DNA of 64,000 nt from Candidatus Villigracilis saccharophilus (lineage in GTDB: Bacteria; Chloroflexota; Anaerolineae; Anaerolineales; Villigracilaceae), in contig JADJNA010000023.1 of the NCBI GenBank assembly GCA_016709305.1, forward strand, positions 35,935 through 99,934. Reading direction: 5' to 3'. Below are positions 41,611-49,829 of the stretch, piece by piece (position 1 is the first letter of the stretch; each line of letters starts with the position of its first letter). The notes under the pieces were generated by a model. That model worked only from the letters and a program-made list of their open reading frames with translations. It was not told the DNA's origin and ran no database searches. The translations under genes were made by a program, and so were the position numbers.

Positions 41611-43539
41611 ATGTCCACCATTGATGAAGTCAAATCCAAAATAGATATCGTAGATCTTGTGTCTGAGGCGGGCGTTAAGCTGCGCCATGCGGGCAGGAAC
41701 TATACCGGATTCTGTCCGTTCCACGATAACAAGCACACGCCGGCGTTTGTGGTCTGGCCGGAATCTGGGACATGGCGCTGTTTTGGTCAATGTAACGAAG
41801 GTGGGGATATTTTCAAGTTCGTGATGAAGCGCGAGGGTCTGGATTTTAAGGATGCGCTGCAAAAATTGGCAGACCGCGCGGGGGTGAAAGTTGAATCCTT
41901 TGCTGCGGAAAAGCCTGAAGTCAAGGAAGCGCATGAACATTTGCGTATCCTGCTTGAAGATGTGGTCATTTATTATCGAAGCCTCCTGTTTAAGAATAAC
42001 GAGATATTAACTTACCTGCGTGAGAAGCGCGGATTAACCGATGCGACCATCGAAACCTTTGGTTTGGGATACGCCCCGCTGGGATATGATAATCTGCTCA
42101 AACACTTCCTGCCCAAAGGATACAGCGAAAAGGATCTGATCGACGCGGGCATGTTGTCTGTGCGTGATGCGGAGGATGAGCGTAACTCGCAGCATGTGAC
42201 CCGTTCCTTTGACCGCTTCCGCAACCGCATCATGATACCCATTCGGGATGAACAGGGGAAGATGGCAGGCTTTGGCGCGCGGATTGTTGACCCGACCGAT
42301 ATTCCAAAATTCCTGAATTCCCCTGAAACGCCGATCTTTACAAAAGGCAAAATCCTTTACGGATTGGACCGCGCCCGTAAACCGATCCGCGCTGCTGATC
42401 AAGCAGTCATTGTCGAAGGCTATCTCGATGTCATCGCGCTGCATCAGGCGGGATATGAAAATGTGGTCTCGCCGATGGGCACGGCGTTGACGGAAGATCA
42501 ATTGCGTTTGCTCAAGAAGCTATCACGACGCATCGTGCTGGCGCTTGACCCGGATACTGCCGGGCAAAAGGCTGTCCTGCGGGGATTGGATGCCGCCCGT
42601 TCGGCAATGGACCGTGAGGGCGAACTTGGTTTCGATGCGCGCGGATTGCTCCGCAATGAAGCGCGTTTGCAGGCTGACTTGCGTGTCGCTTCCATGCCCG
42701 ATGGTCTTGACCCTGATGAGCTTGTGGCGCGTGATAAGGAAGAGTGGAAGCGCTTGATCGAGAACGCTAAACCCATCGTGACGCATGTAATGGATTCACT
42801 GGCGGTCGGTCAAAACCTTAATGACGCAAAAGTAAAAAATCAAATTGCCGCTCAGGTGATCCCTTTAATTGAAGATCTGCCCAATGCCTTGGAGCGCGAT
42901 ACCTATCGCCAGGCATTGGCGCGCATGTTACGGGTTGATGAACGTTCATTGATGAGCACTCAGGTTCAGGGTCCGGTCATGAGACGCAAGCCGCGGACTG
43001 TGATCCAAAAGATGCAGCCAGATAGATCTATCATGGCGGTCAATCCTAATTTTAGGATCGAATCGTATTGTCTGGGAGTTTTACTGCGCAAACCCGATCT
43101 ACTCTACCGTCTTGATAAAAGTTTTCAGGAATTTGGTTTAAGCCCTCTGGCTGCCGAAGACTTCGAGTATACTGACCATCAGTTGTTGTTCGGTGTTGTG
43201 CGCCTGGCGGTCGAGCAGGATGAGAACGATCATCATCAATACGTCACCAGTCATCTGCCCGAAACGATCAGCGATCTTTCAAAGGAACTGCTGGCGCAGA
43301 CTGAAAAGCTTGAAGTCGTGGATGATAAGGTTCTGGAAGATCTGTTGGCGCGTTTCATTGATCTGCGCCGCGCCAATGCGATGGTGAATAATATTCAATT
43401 GCGTTTCCTGCAGGATGAAGATCAACAGCTGGGAGGCGCAAATATAAAGGTGTATCAAGAACAGAATTTAAGGTTGGCGAAACTGCTTCACAATCTGGAT
43501 CAAGCCAAAAGAAAAATGTCATTAAAGCGGCAGGCGTGA
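41611..43539 (+). CDS. dnaG: DNA primase
   Basis: 642 residues. The N-terminal CHC2 zinc finger is CPFHDNKHTPAF with WRCFGQCNEGGD. The Toprim domain has IVEGYLDVIALHQ and LALDPDTAG metal-binding motifs. The C-terminal part is helical and would bind the DnaB helicase. It makes RNA primers for replication. TATAAT at 41594-41599 lies only 11 nt before the ATG, so the leader is very short. rpoD follows after 70 bp, as in the macromolecular synthesis arrangement of many bacteria. Confidence 0.96.
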   Translation: MSTIDEVKSKIDIVDLVSEAGVKLRHAGRNYTGFCPFHDNKHTPAFVVWPESGTWRCFGQCNEGGDIFKFVMKREGLDFKDALQKLADRAGVKVESFAAEKPEVKEAHEHLRILLEDVVIYYRSLLFKNNEILTYLREKRGLTDATIETFGLGYAPLGYDNLLKHFLPKGYSEKDLIDAGMLSVRDAEDERNSQHVTRSFDRFRNRIMIPIRDEQGKMAGFGARIVDPTDIPKFLNSPETPIFTKGKILYGLDRARKPIRAADQAVIVEGYLDVIALHQAGYENVVSPMGTALTEDQLRLLKKLSRRIVLALDPDTAGQKAVLRGLDAARSAMDREGELGFDARGLLRNEARLQADLRVASMPDGLDPDELVARDKEEWKRLIENAKPIVTHVMDSLAVGQNLNDAKVKNQIAAQVIPLIEDLPNALERDTYRQALARMLRVDERSLMSTQVQGPVMRRKPRTVIQKMQPDRSIMAVNPNFRIESYCLGVLLRKPDLLYRLDKSFQEFGLSPLAAEDFEYTDHQLLFGVVRLAVEQDENDHHQYVTSHLPETISDLSKELLAQTEKLEVVDDKVLEDLLARFIDLRRANAMVNNIQLRFLQDEDQQLGGANIKVYQEQNLRLAKLLHNLDQAKRKMSLKRQA

Positions 43540-43609
43540 TCAAGCCATGCTTTGGGTGACTCCAAAAAATAAGATCTTTTTGCAGCCATAAAGGGAAAGG
43601 GAACCAATC

Positions 43610-45253
43610 ATGCCCGCAAAAGCAAAAGCCAAAATCAAAACGAAAATAAAGCCCGTGAAAAACTCAAAGCAAAAAAAGAATGAGCCTTTGCAGGCTGTTG
43701 ATGCCAAATCAGAGGGGGGGCAGTCCCAACATCTGGTGAGTTTCTTTTTAGATACGATCGATGAGGAAAATGTTATTCCACTGGATGGCATCCCAGGCGA
43801 GCTTGTCGAGCTGGATGACACATTGCTCGTGGAACCCGAGGAAAATGTTGAAGACGTTCTGAAATTGCACTCGCGCGAACTGGCTGGCGATCTTTCCGAA
43901 GACCCTGTGCGTTTATATCTGCGCGAGATCGGCCTTGTAAAACTGCTCGGCTCTGATAGTGAGTTTCGGCTTGCCACGCTCAGTGAAGCCGATCGCCACC
44001 TGACCACCCTGCGAAAGTTGAAACAGCGCAAAGGCGTTTCCCTGGCCTCCTCGATCTATCACTCCCTGCTTTTGGAAATGCTTACTTCCTGGGATCGCTT
44101 GATCGAAGATACCGAACAGCTTGACCATGAACTTCCGAATCTCGCCTTGATGATCGCCGAGTCCCAGTCACTTCACGCGGGATGGGAATTTGATTCGCCT
44201 TCCTACTTTCGCGCCTATTTGGATAACGGTCATTGGGGAGTGGATCATCTTTGGGATAACCTGGCCCGCCATGCTTATAGTGTCTTTCTTAACCTATACC
44301 TGCTCCCGTTCAAATATGCCGAGTGGCTGCTGACTTATGTCCGCGCCCAGAACGTATTTCCGTCCCAGCGCATCCTCTACCGTAGTCTGCCCTCGGACGA
44401 AGAGCTGTTGGCCGAAATGGACGCGGCGCATGCCCGCGCAGTGGATGGGAATCAAGCCCTCATCCGCGCGAATTTACGTTTGGTGGTGAGCGTTGCCAAG
44501 CGTTATCTTGGGCGCGGCATGTCACTGCTGGACCTGATCCAGGAAGGTAATATGGGATTGCTGCGCGCGGTTGGGAAATTCGATCCGCGCCGCGGTTTTA
44601 AATTCAGCACCTACGCCACCTGGTGGATCCGACAGTCCATTAACCGTTCCATTGCCGAACAGGCGCGCACCATTCGAATCCCTGTGCATTTGTTCGAATC
44701 CGTCTCACGCATCCTGCGCGCACAAAGACATTTGACACAGACCCTGGGACGTACCCCAAACAACGCCGAACTTGCCCTGGAAGTGGGATACCTCTCCGCT
44801 TCTGATATGCAAATGATCCTGCAGGCCCATGCGGAAAATACACCCGTCGGCCCGGATATATTGCAGCGTTTGGAGGAAGCTTCACAAAAAGTAAAGCGCG
44901 TGCTTCGTTCGGCGGAGGAACCTGTTTCACTCGAAGGCCCGGTCGGGGATGAAGATTCCAGTTCCCTGGGTGATTTTATTGAAGATGAAGACGCGCCCTC
45001 CCCGATGGATTCTGCCGCCCGCGAAATGCTTCGTGAGCAGGTCCAGCGCACACTTGCGGCGCTTTCTGAACGCGAGCGGGATGTGCTCGAACTGCGCTTT
45101 GGTCTAAAGGATGGAAGAGAACATACGCTTGAAGAGGTGAGCCGCTATTTCAATGTGACCCGCGAGCGTGTTCGCCAGATCGAGGCGAAAGCCCTGCGGA
45201 AATTACGACATCCCGTTTACAGCCGTGAATTGCGGGATTATCTAGGAGATTGA
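43610..45253 (+). CDS. rpoD: RNA polymerase primary-type sigma factor
   Basis: 547 residues. A Lys-rich N terminus is followed by region 1.2 (DPVRLYLREIG, about 103-113). A long unconserved stretch of about 150 residues comes next, then region 2 (NLRLVVSVAKRYLGRGMSLL, FSTYATWWIRQSI), region 3 and region 4 with FNVTRERVRQIEAKALRKLR. Region 2.4 and 4.2 match group 1 sigma factors, consistent with the TTGACA/TATAAT promoters seen here. It follows dnaG and ends with its own terminator. Confidence 0.95.
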   Translation: MPAKAKAKIKTKIKPVKNSKQKKNEPLQAVDAKSEGGQSQHLVSFFLDTIDEENVIPLDGIPGELVELDDTLLVEPEENVEDVLKLHSRELAGDLSEDPVRLYLREIGLVKLLGSDSEFRLATLSEADRHLTTLRKLKQRKGVSLASSIYHSLLLEMLTSWDRLIEDTEQLDHELPNLALMIAESQSLHAGWEFDSPSYFRAYLDNGHWGVDHLWDNLARHAYSVFLNLYLLPFKYAEWLLTYVRAQNVFPSQRILYRSLPSDEELLAEMDAAHARAVDGNQALIRANLRLVVSVAKRYLGRGMSLLDLIQEGNMGLLRAVGKFDPRRGFKFSTYATWWIRQSINRSIAEQARTIRIPVHLFESVSRILRAQRHLTQTLGRTPNNAELALEVGYLSASDMQMILQAHAENTPVGPDILQRLEEASQKVKRVLRSAEEPVSLEGPVGDEDSSSLGDFIEDEDAPSPMDSAAREMLREQVQRTLAALSERERDVLELRFGLKDGREHTLEEVSRYFNVTRERVRQIEAKALRKLRHPVYSRELRDYLGD

Positions 45254-45286
45254 AAGAAAAGACACAGTTCTGCTGTGTCTTTTCTT
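45254..45286 (+). terminator. Terminator of rpoD
   Basis: AAGAAAAGACACAG (45254-45267) pairs perfectly with CTGTGTCTTTTCTT (45273-45286). Confidence 0.9.
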
Positions 45287-45360
45287 AATAAAACCCATTA
45301 TGACTAATATCATCATTTTTGTGAAAAGTGACACTTTCTCTATTTCCTCAAAGTTTCTTA

Positions 45361-45369
45361 TGATATACT
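45361..45369 (+). promoter_or_regulatory. Probable extended -10 promoter of the nuo operon
   Basis: TGATATACT (TG-N-TATACT) lies 53 bp before the nuoA ATG and after the rpoD terminator. The -35 region is weak, as is usual for extended -10 promoters. Confidence 0.5.
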
Positions 45370-45421
45370 ACGCCGAACGTGCCAGATTTCACGCACAAAT
45401 TCCACACACCAAGAGGTGTTT

Positions 45422-45778
45422 ATGTTATTGGAATATATAGCCATTGCAGTGATGATCGCGGTAGCCACATTAATTGCGGTCATTGCGATAAGTTTGGGGG
45501 AGTTGTTTGGTCCACGTAAAAATTCAGAAGCAAAATCCATGCCTTATGAATCGGGTATGAACCCCTACGGTGAAGGGACGCGGCGCATGCCGGTCCGCTT
45601 TTATTTGATTGCTGTATTGTTCATCCTGTTTGATATTGAAGTTGTATTCTTTCTGCCCTGGGCGATCGCTTTTCGCAAGCTTGGAATTTTCGGCTTGCTT
45701 GAGATGGTCGTCTTTATCGTTATTTTATTAATAGGGTACGTGTACGCCTGGAAAAAAGGAGCGTTGGAATGGGAGTAG
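45422..45778 (+). CDS. nuoA: NADH-quinone oxidoreductase subunit A
   Basis: 118 residues with three TM helices. The conserved loop is MPYESGMNPYGEGTRRMPVRFYLIAVLFILFD, given in pieces: YESGMNP, then RFYLIA, then FDIEVVFFLPWA. It is part of the membrane arm of complex I near the quinone site. ATG 45422 is preferred over GTG 45416 because AGAGG lies 5 nt before it and overlaps the GTG. It overlaps nuoB by 10 bp. Confidence 0.95.
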   Translation: MLLEYIAIAVMIAVATLIAVIAISLGELFGPRKNSEAKSMPYESGMNPYGEGTRRMPVRFYLIAVLFILFDIEVVFFLPWAIAFRKLGIFGLLEMVVFIVILLIGYVYAWKKGALEWE

Positions 45779-46272
45779 AGCAAAAACTTGGAAATATGGG
45801 CGTGGTCACCACCACGCTTGAAGGTGTTGTCAATTGGGGGCGTACCAATGCCATGTGGCCGATGTTGTTCGGTCTGGCCTGCTGTGCTATCGAAATGATG
45901 TCCGCGCAATCTTCAGCATATGACATGAGCCGCTTCGGTATGGAACTGATGCGCGCCAGTCCGCGCCAGTCTGATCTGATGATCGTGGCTGGACGGGTCT
46001 CGAAGAAAATGGGACCGGTCCTACGCCGCTTGTACGATCAAATGCCTGAGCCGAAGTGGGTGATTGCCATGGGCGATTGCGCTTCCTGCGGCGGAGTCTT
46101 CAATAACTATGCCATCTATCAGGGCGTGGATGAAGTAGTGCCTGTGGACGTTTTTGTGGCCGGCTGTCCGCCGCGCCCCGAGGCTTTGATCCATGGCGTG
46201 ATGACCATCCATGAGAAGGTCAAAGGCGAAACTTTTAAACAGTACACCGAAAAGTACAAACAAACCACTTAA
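45769..46272 (+). CDS. nuoB: NADH-quinone oxidoreductase subunit B
   Basis: 167 residues. Ligands for cluster N2 are visible: the adjacent cysteines in GLACCAIEMM, then GDCASCGG and GCPPRPEAL. N2 passes electrons to quinone. The start codon lies inside the end of nuoA. A repeat-containing gap of 64 bp follows before nuoC. Confidence 0.97.
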   Translation: MGVEQKLGNMGVVTTTLEGVVNWGRTNAMWPMLFGLACCAIEMMSAQSSAYDMSRFGMELMRASPRQSDLMIVAGRVSKKMGPVLRRLYDQMPEPKWVIAMGDCASCGGVFNNYAIYQGVDEVVPVDVFVAGCPPRPEALIHGVMTIHEKVKGETFKQYTEKYKQTT

Positions 46273-46274
46273 CG

Positions 46275-46328
46275 TCATTTCATCTGCTCTCGACGGCGTC
46301 TCGCCGCCGGGGACGGCGGCTGGAGCAT
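46275..46328. repeat. Dispersed repeat between nuoB and nuoC
   Basis: GCGTCTCGCCGCC and GGCGGCTGGAGCA match the block at 30012-30043 with few changes. The insertion separates two genes that are normally tightly spaced. Confidence 0.6.
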
Positions 46329-46336
46329 ACATATTT

Positions 46337-46849
46337 ATGGATAAAAAACTTGAACCCATCGTAAAAGCGATGCAGGAAAAATTCAGCGCGACCTTGGAAG
46401 AGTTTCGCGATGAAATGCATCTGTTCGTGAAGCCGGAACAGATCGTTGATGCGCTGACCCTTTTGCGCGATGAATATAATTTTGAGTTGCTTTCGGCGTT
46501 GACGGCGGTTGATTATTATCCGCAGGCGACCCCGCGTTTTCATCTGGTCTATCAACTTACTTCGATCGCCAAAAATCTTTCCGTGCAGATCAGAGTCCCG
46601 GTAAACGGGAGCAGCCCCAAGGTCCCGACCGCGACGCAGTTGTTTGGCGTGGCAAACTGGCGTGAGCGGGAACTCCTCGATATGTTCGGAATCGAATTCG
46701 AAGGTCATCCCGATCCGCGCCGTATACTAACGCCCGAGGACATGGAAGGTCACCCGCTTCGAAAGGATTTCCCGCTTGGGTATGAAGAACCGCAATTTAC
46801 TTTTAACTTTGATGAGATTGATCTTCGCAAGCCGTACGCAAAGGAATAG
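46337..46849 (+). CDS. nuoC: NADH-quinone oxidoreductase subunit C
   Basis: 170 residues from ATG 46337; the in-frame extension to 46211 overlaps nuoB and translates the repeat, so it is rejected. The 30-kDa subunit signature is visible as NWREREILDMFGIEFEGHPD-like text (here NWRERELLDMFGIEFEGHP), followed by DPRRILTPEDMEGHPLRKDF. It is part of the peripheral arm connecting to NuoD. Confidence 0.95.
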   Translation: MDKKLEPIVKAMQEKFSATLEEFRDEMHLFVKPEQIVDALTLLRDEYNFELLSALTAVDYYPQATPRFHLVYQLTSIAKNLSVQIRVPVNGSSPKVPTATQLFGVANWRERELLDMFGIEFEGHPDPRRILTPEDMEGHPLRKDFPLGYEEPQFTFNFDEIDLRKPYAKE

Positions 46850-46851
46850 TT

Positions 46852-48081
46852 ATGAGTCAGATTGAAGAAGTCAGCTTGGAAAAATTTAAACACCTAGTTT
46901 CAGAGCGCGCCCTGGCCGGCGAAACCATGCTCCTGAATATGGGTCCCCAGCATCCATCCACGCATGGTGTGCTGCGCCTGCTGCTTGAGCTGGACGGCGA
47001 GATCATTGTCAACTGCATTCCCGATATCGGTTTCTTGCATACGGGCATTGAAAAGAACATGGAAGCCAAGACCTATCAAAAGGCCGAAGTGATGACCGAC
47101 CGCCTGGACTACATGAACCCGATCGGCAACAACCTTGCTTATGTGATGGCGGTTGAAAAACTTGTTGATCTGGACGTACCCGCACGCGCGCAGGGATTGC
47201 GCGTGATCCTGACCGAGCTTCAACGGATTTCCTCGCATTTGGTCTGGCTTGGTACTTCCGGCCTTGATCTCGCGGCCATGTCCATGTTCCTGTACTGCTT
47301 CCGCGAACGCGAACAGATCCTCGATATCTTTGAACTGGTCTCAGGTCAGCGTATGATGACCACATACTTCCGTCCCGGCGGTGTCTGGCGCGATGTGCCG
47401 GTTGAATTTGAAAAAGCCGTGCGTGAGTTTATTAAGATCTTCCCAAAGCGCATTGATGAATACGAAACCCTGCTGACGAAGAACCCGCTCTTTCTTGACC
47501 GTATGCTGGGCATCGGCAAATTGAGCAAAGAGGTGGCCTTGTCATACGGTGTGACAGGTCCTCCGCTGCGCGCTTCCGGCGTGGACTGGGACCTGCGCAA
47601 AGCCCGCCCGTACTGTGGATACGAACAATATGATTTCAATGTTCCCACCCGCACCGAAGGCGACACATACGCGCGTTACCTGGTGCGTGTGCAGGAAATG
47701 CGCGAGTCCTTGAAGATCGTGGAGCAGGCCTTGAACAAACTCCCGCTTGGTCCCGTGCGTTCCAGCAACCGCAAGTTCGTTACGCCGCCGCGCTCAGAGA
47801 TCGGTGTCAGCATGGAATCCCTCATCCATCACTTCAAGTTGTGGACGGAAGGTTTCCCTGCGCCGAAGGCATCCGTTTACAGCGCGATCGAATCACCGCG
47901 CGGAGAATTGGGGTTGCTGCTCGAAGGGGATGGCGGTCCGAAACCGCTGCGTGTGCATTTACGCACGCCTTCATTTGATAACCTGGCTGTGCTATCACAG
48001 ATCGTCAAGGGATATTTGGTGGCTGATCTGGTTGCCATTCTCTCTTCCATTGACATTGTCCTCGGAGATATTGACAGATGA
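46852..48081 (+). CDS. nuoD: NADH-quinone oxidoreductase subunit D
   Basis: 409 residues with the 49-kDa subunit motifs NMGPQHPSTHGVLRLLLELD at the N terminus and GIEKNMEAKTYQK near residue 65. The quinone-site His lies in QHPSTHG. It ends with DIVLGDIDR. The fold derives from the NiFe hydrogenase large subunit. The stop overlaps the nuoE start (ATGA). Confidence 0.96.
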   Translation: MSQIEEVSLEKFKHLVSERALAGETMLLNMGPQHPSTHGVLRLLLELDGEIIVNCIPDIGFLHTGIEKNMEAKTYQKAEVMTDRLDYMNPIGNNLAYVMAVEKLVDLDVPARAQGLRVILTELQRISSHLVWLGTSGLDLAAMSMFLYCFREREQILDIFELVSGQRMMTTYFRPGGVWRDVPVEFEKAVREFIKIFPKRIDEYETLLTKNPLFLDRMLGIGKLSKEVALSYGVTGPPLRASGVDWDLRKARPYCGYEQYDFNVPTRTEGDTYARYLVRVQEMRESLKIVEQALNKLPLGPVRSSNRKFVTPPRSEIGVSMESLIHHFKLWTEGFPAPKASVYSAIESPRGELGLLLEGDGGPKPLRVHLRTPSFDNLAVLSQIVKGYLVADLVAILSSIDIVLGDIDR

Positions 48082-48572
48082 GCCTTGAGAAAACTTATCC
48101 GAAGGAAGTAAAACGAATTTTAGCGAAGTATCCGCCCGAGCAGAAACGCTCGGCGGTCATGCCTCTTTTGTATCTTGCCCAGCGTGAAGAAGGTTATGTC
48201 AACAAGGCTGCCATGCAGGATATTGCGCTGATGTTGGATATTACAGAGACTGAAGTCGCTTCGATCGTTGGTTTTTATACGCTCTACCATGACGAGAAGG
48301 CTGGCAAGTATAGAATGCAGGTCTGCACGGACCTGCCCTGCGCCTTGCGTGGCGCGGATGAATTCCTTAATAATCTGTGCGGAAACCTCGGTATCAAGGT
48401 CGGTGAAACGACTGCCGATGGCTTGGTCACGCTGGAAGGTGTGATGTGTCTCGCCGCCTGTGACAAAGCCCCGATGTTCCAGACACAGGGTCCCGATGGG
48501 ATCAAATATCATGAGAACATGACCGTTGACCGCACCATGGAATTGATCGAAGCGCTCAAGGGGGTGAAGTAA
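48078..48572 (+). CDS. nuoE: NADH-quinone oxidoreductase subunit E
   Basis: 164 residues, thioredoxin-like 24-kDa subunit. The four [2Fe-2S] ligands are in CTDLPC and CLAAC. Together with NuoF it forms the NADH dehydrogenase tip. The start overlaps nuoD and the stop overlaps nuoF (TAATG). Confidence 0.96.
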   Translation: MSLEKTYPKEVKRILAKYPPEQKRSAVMPLLYLAQREEGYVNKAAMQDIALMLDITETEVASIVGFYTLYHDEKAGKYRMQVCTDLPCALRGADEFLNNLCGNLGIKVGETTADGLVTLEGVMCLAACDKAPMFQTQGPDGIKYHENMTVDRTMELIEALKGVK

Positions 48573-49819
48573 TGGCTCACGTCCTTTTACGTCATCGTGA
48601 TATTCCTGACATCAATAAATTGGATGTCTACAAAAAGAACGGCGGGATTGACGCCTTCAAAAAAGCCGTAACCAAGATGCAGCCGAATGAAGTGACCGAT
48701 GTGGTCAAGGCATCCGGTCTGCGTGGGCGCGGCGGTGCGGGTTTCCCCACTGGAATGAAGTGGTCCTTCATTGATAATAAGAACTGGCCGCATTATGTGG
48801 TTGCCAATGCCGATGAATCCGAGCCTGGTACTTTCAAGGATCGTGAGCTTATGGAAAGCAATCCTTTCCAATTTCTCGAAGGTCTGGCGATTGCTTCTTA
48901 TGCAGTTGGCGCGACAGCGGCTTACGTTTATCTGCGCGGTGAGTTTTGGCAGGTGGCTGCCTTCCTCGATGAAAAGATCGCGGAAATGGAAAAGGCTGGG
49001 TATCTTGGTAATAATCTTTTTGGTACTGAATACTCGCTGAAAATTTTTACCCATCTCGGTGCAGGCGCTTATATCTGCGGTGAAGAAACTGCCTTGCTCG
49101 AATCTCTCGAAGGCAAACGCGGACAACCTCGTGTGCGTCCGCCATTCCCGCCTTCATTTGGTTTATACGGCAAGCCGACCATCATCAACAATGTCGAAAC
49201 CTTTGCCAATGTCCCGCCCATTATTGCCAACGGCGCGGATTGGTACAAGTCCATGGGCACAGCGGACAGCGCGGGTGTGAAATTATTTTCGCTATCGGGT
49301 CATGTGCGCAAACCCGGTAATTATGAACTTCCCTTCGGCAAGACTTTCCGTGAACTGATCTATGAATATGGTGGCGGGATTCAGGATGGGCGTCCGGTAA
49401 AAGCCATCATGCCTGCGGGCGCATCCTCCTCATTAATAGTTGTGGATGACAAAGTCCTCGACACACCAATGGATTATGCCACTGTCCGCACGCTCGGCGC
49501 TGACCTCGGGTCTGCTTCCGTGATCGTGATCAATGACACGGTCAGTGTGGATTGGATCATCAACAAGACCATCCACTTCTTCAAGCATGAATCGTGCGGA
49601 AAATGCACCCCCTGCCGCGAAGGCAATTATTGGATGCAGACCATCACGCATCGCATTCATTCCGGCGAAGGCAAACAGGGAGATGTTGATCTTCTCTTAA
49701 ATGTCGCCAAACAAATGCAAGGCAAATGTTTGTGCGCATTGGGTGAGTTCGCCACGATGGCTGTCGTTACCGGTATCGAAAGATTTCCGCAAGACTTCAA
49801 AAAAGTAGTAAAGGCTTAA
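48572..49819 (+). CDS. nuoF: NADH-quinone oxidoreductase subunit F
   Basis: 415 residues. The NADH/FMN site is GRGGAGFPTGMKW, the FMN loop YICGEETALLESLEG, and the [4Fe-4S] site SCGKCTPCREG with a later CLCALG. It oxidises NADH and passes electrons through FMN. The start overlaps the nuoE stop by one base. Confidence 0.97.
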   Translation: MAHVLLRHRDIPDINKLDVYKKNGGIDAFKKAVTKMQPNEVTDVVKASGLRGRGGAGFPTGMKWSFIDNKNWPHYVVANADESEPGTFKDRELMESNPFQFLEGLAIASYAVGATAAYVYLRGEFWQVAAFLDEKIAEMEKAGYLGNNLFGTEYSLKIFTHLGAGAYICGEETALLESLEGKRGQPRVRPPFPPSFGLYGKPTIINNVETFANVPPIIANGADWYKSMGTADSAGVKLFSLSGHVRKPGNYELPFGKTFRELIYEYGGGIQDGRPVKAIMPAGASSSLIVVDDKVLDTPMDYATVRTLGADLGSASVIVINDTVSVDWIINKTIHFFKHESCGKCTPCREGNYWMQTITHRIHSGEGKQGDVDLLLNVAKQMQGKCLCALGEFATMAVVTGIERFPQDFKKVVKA

Positions 49820-49829
49820 CGGAGCACGC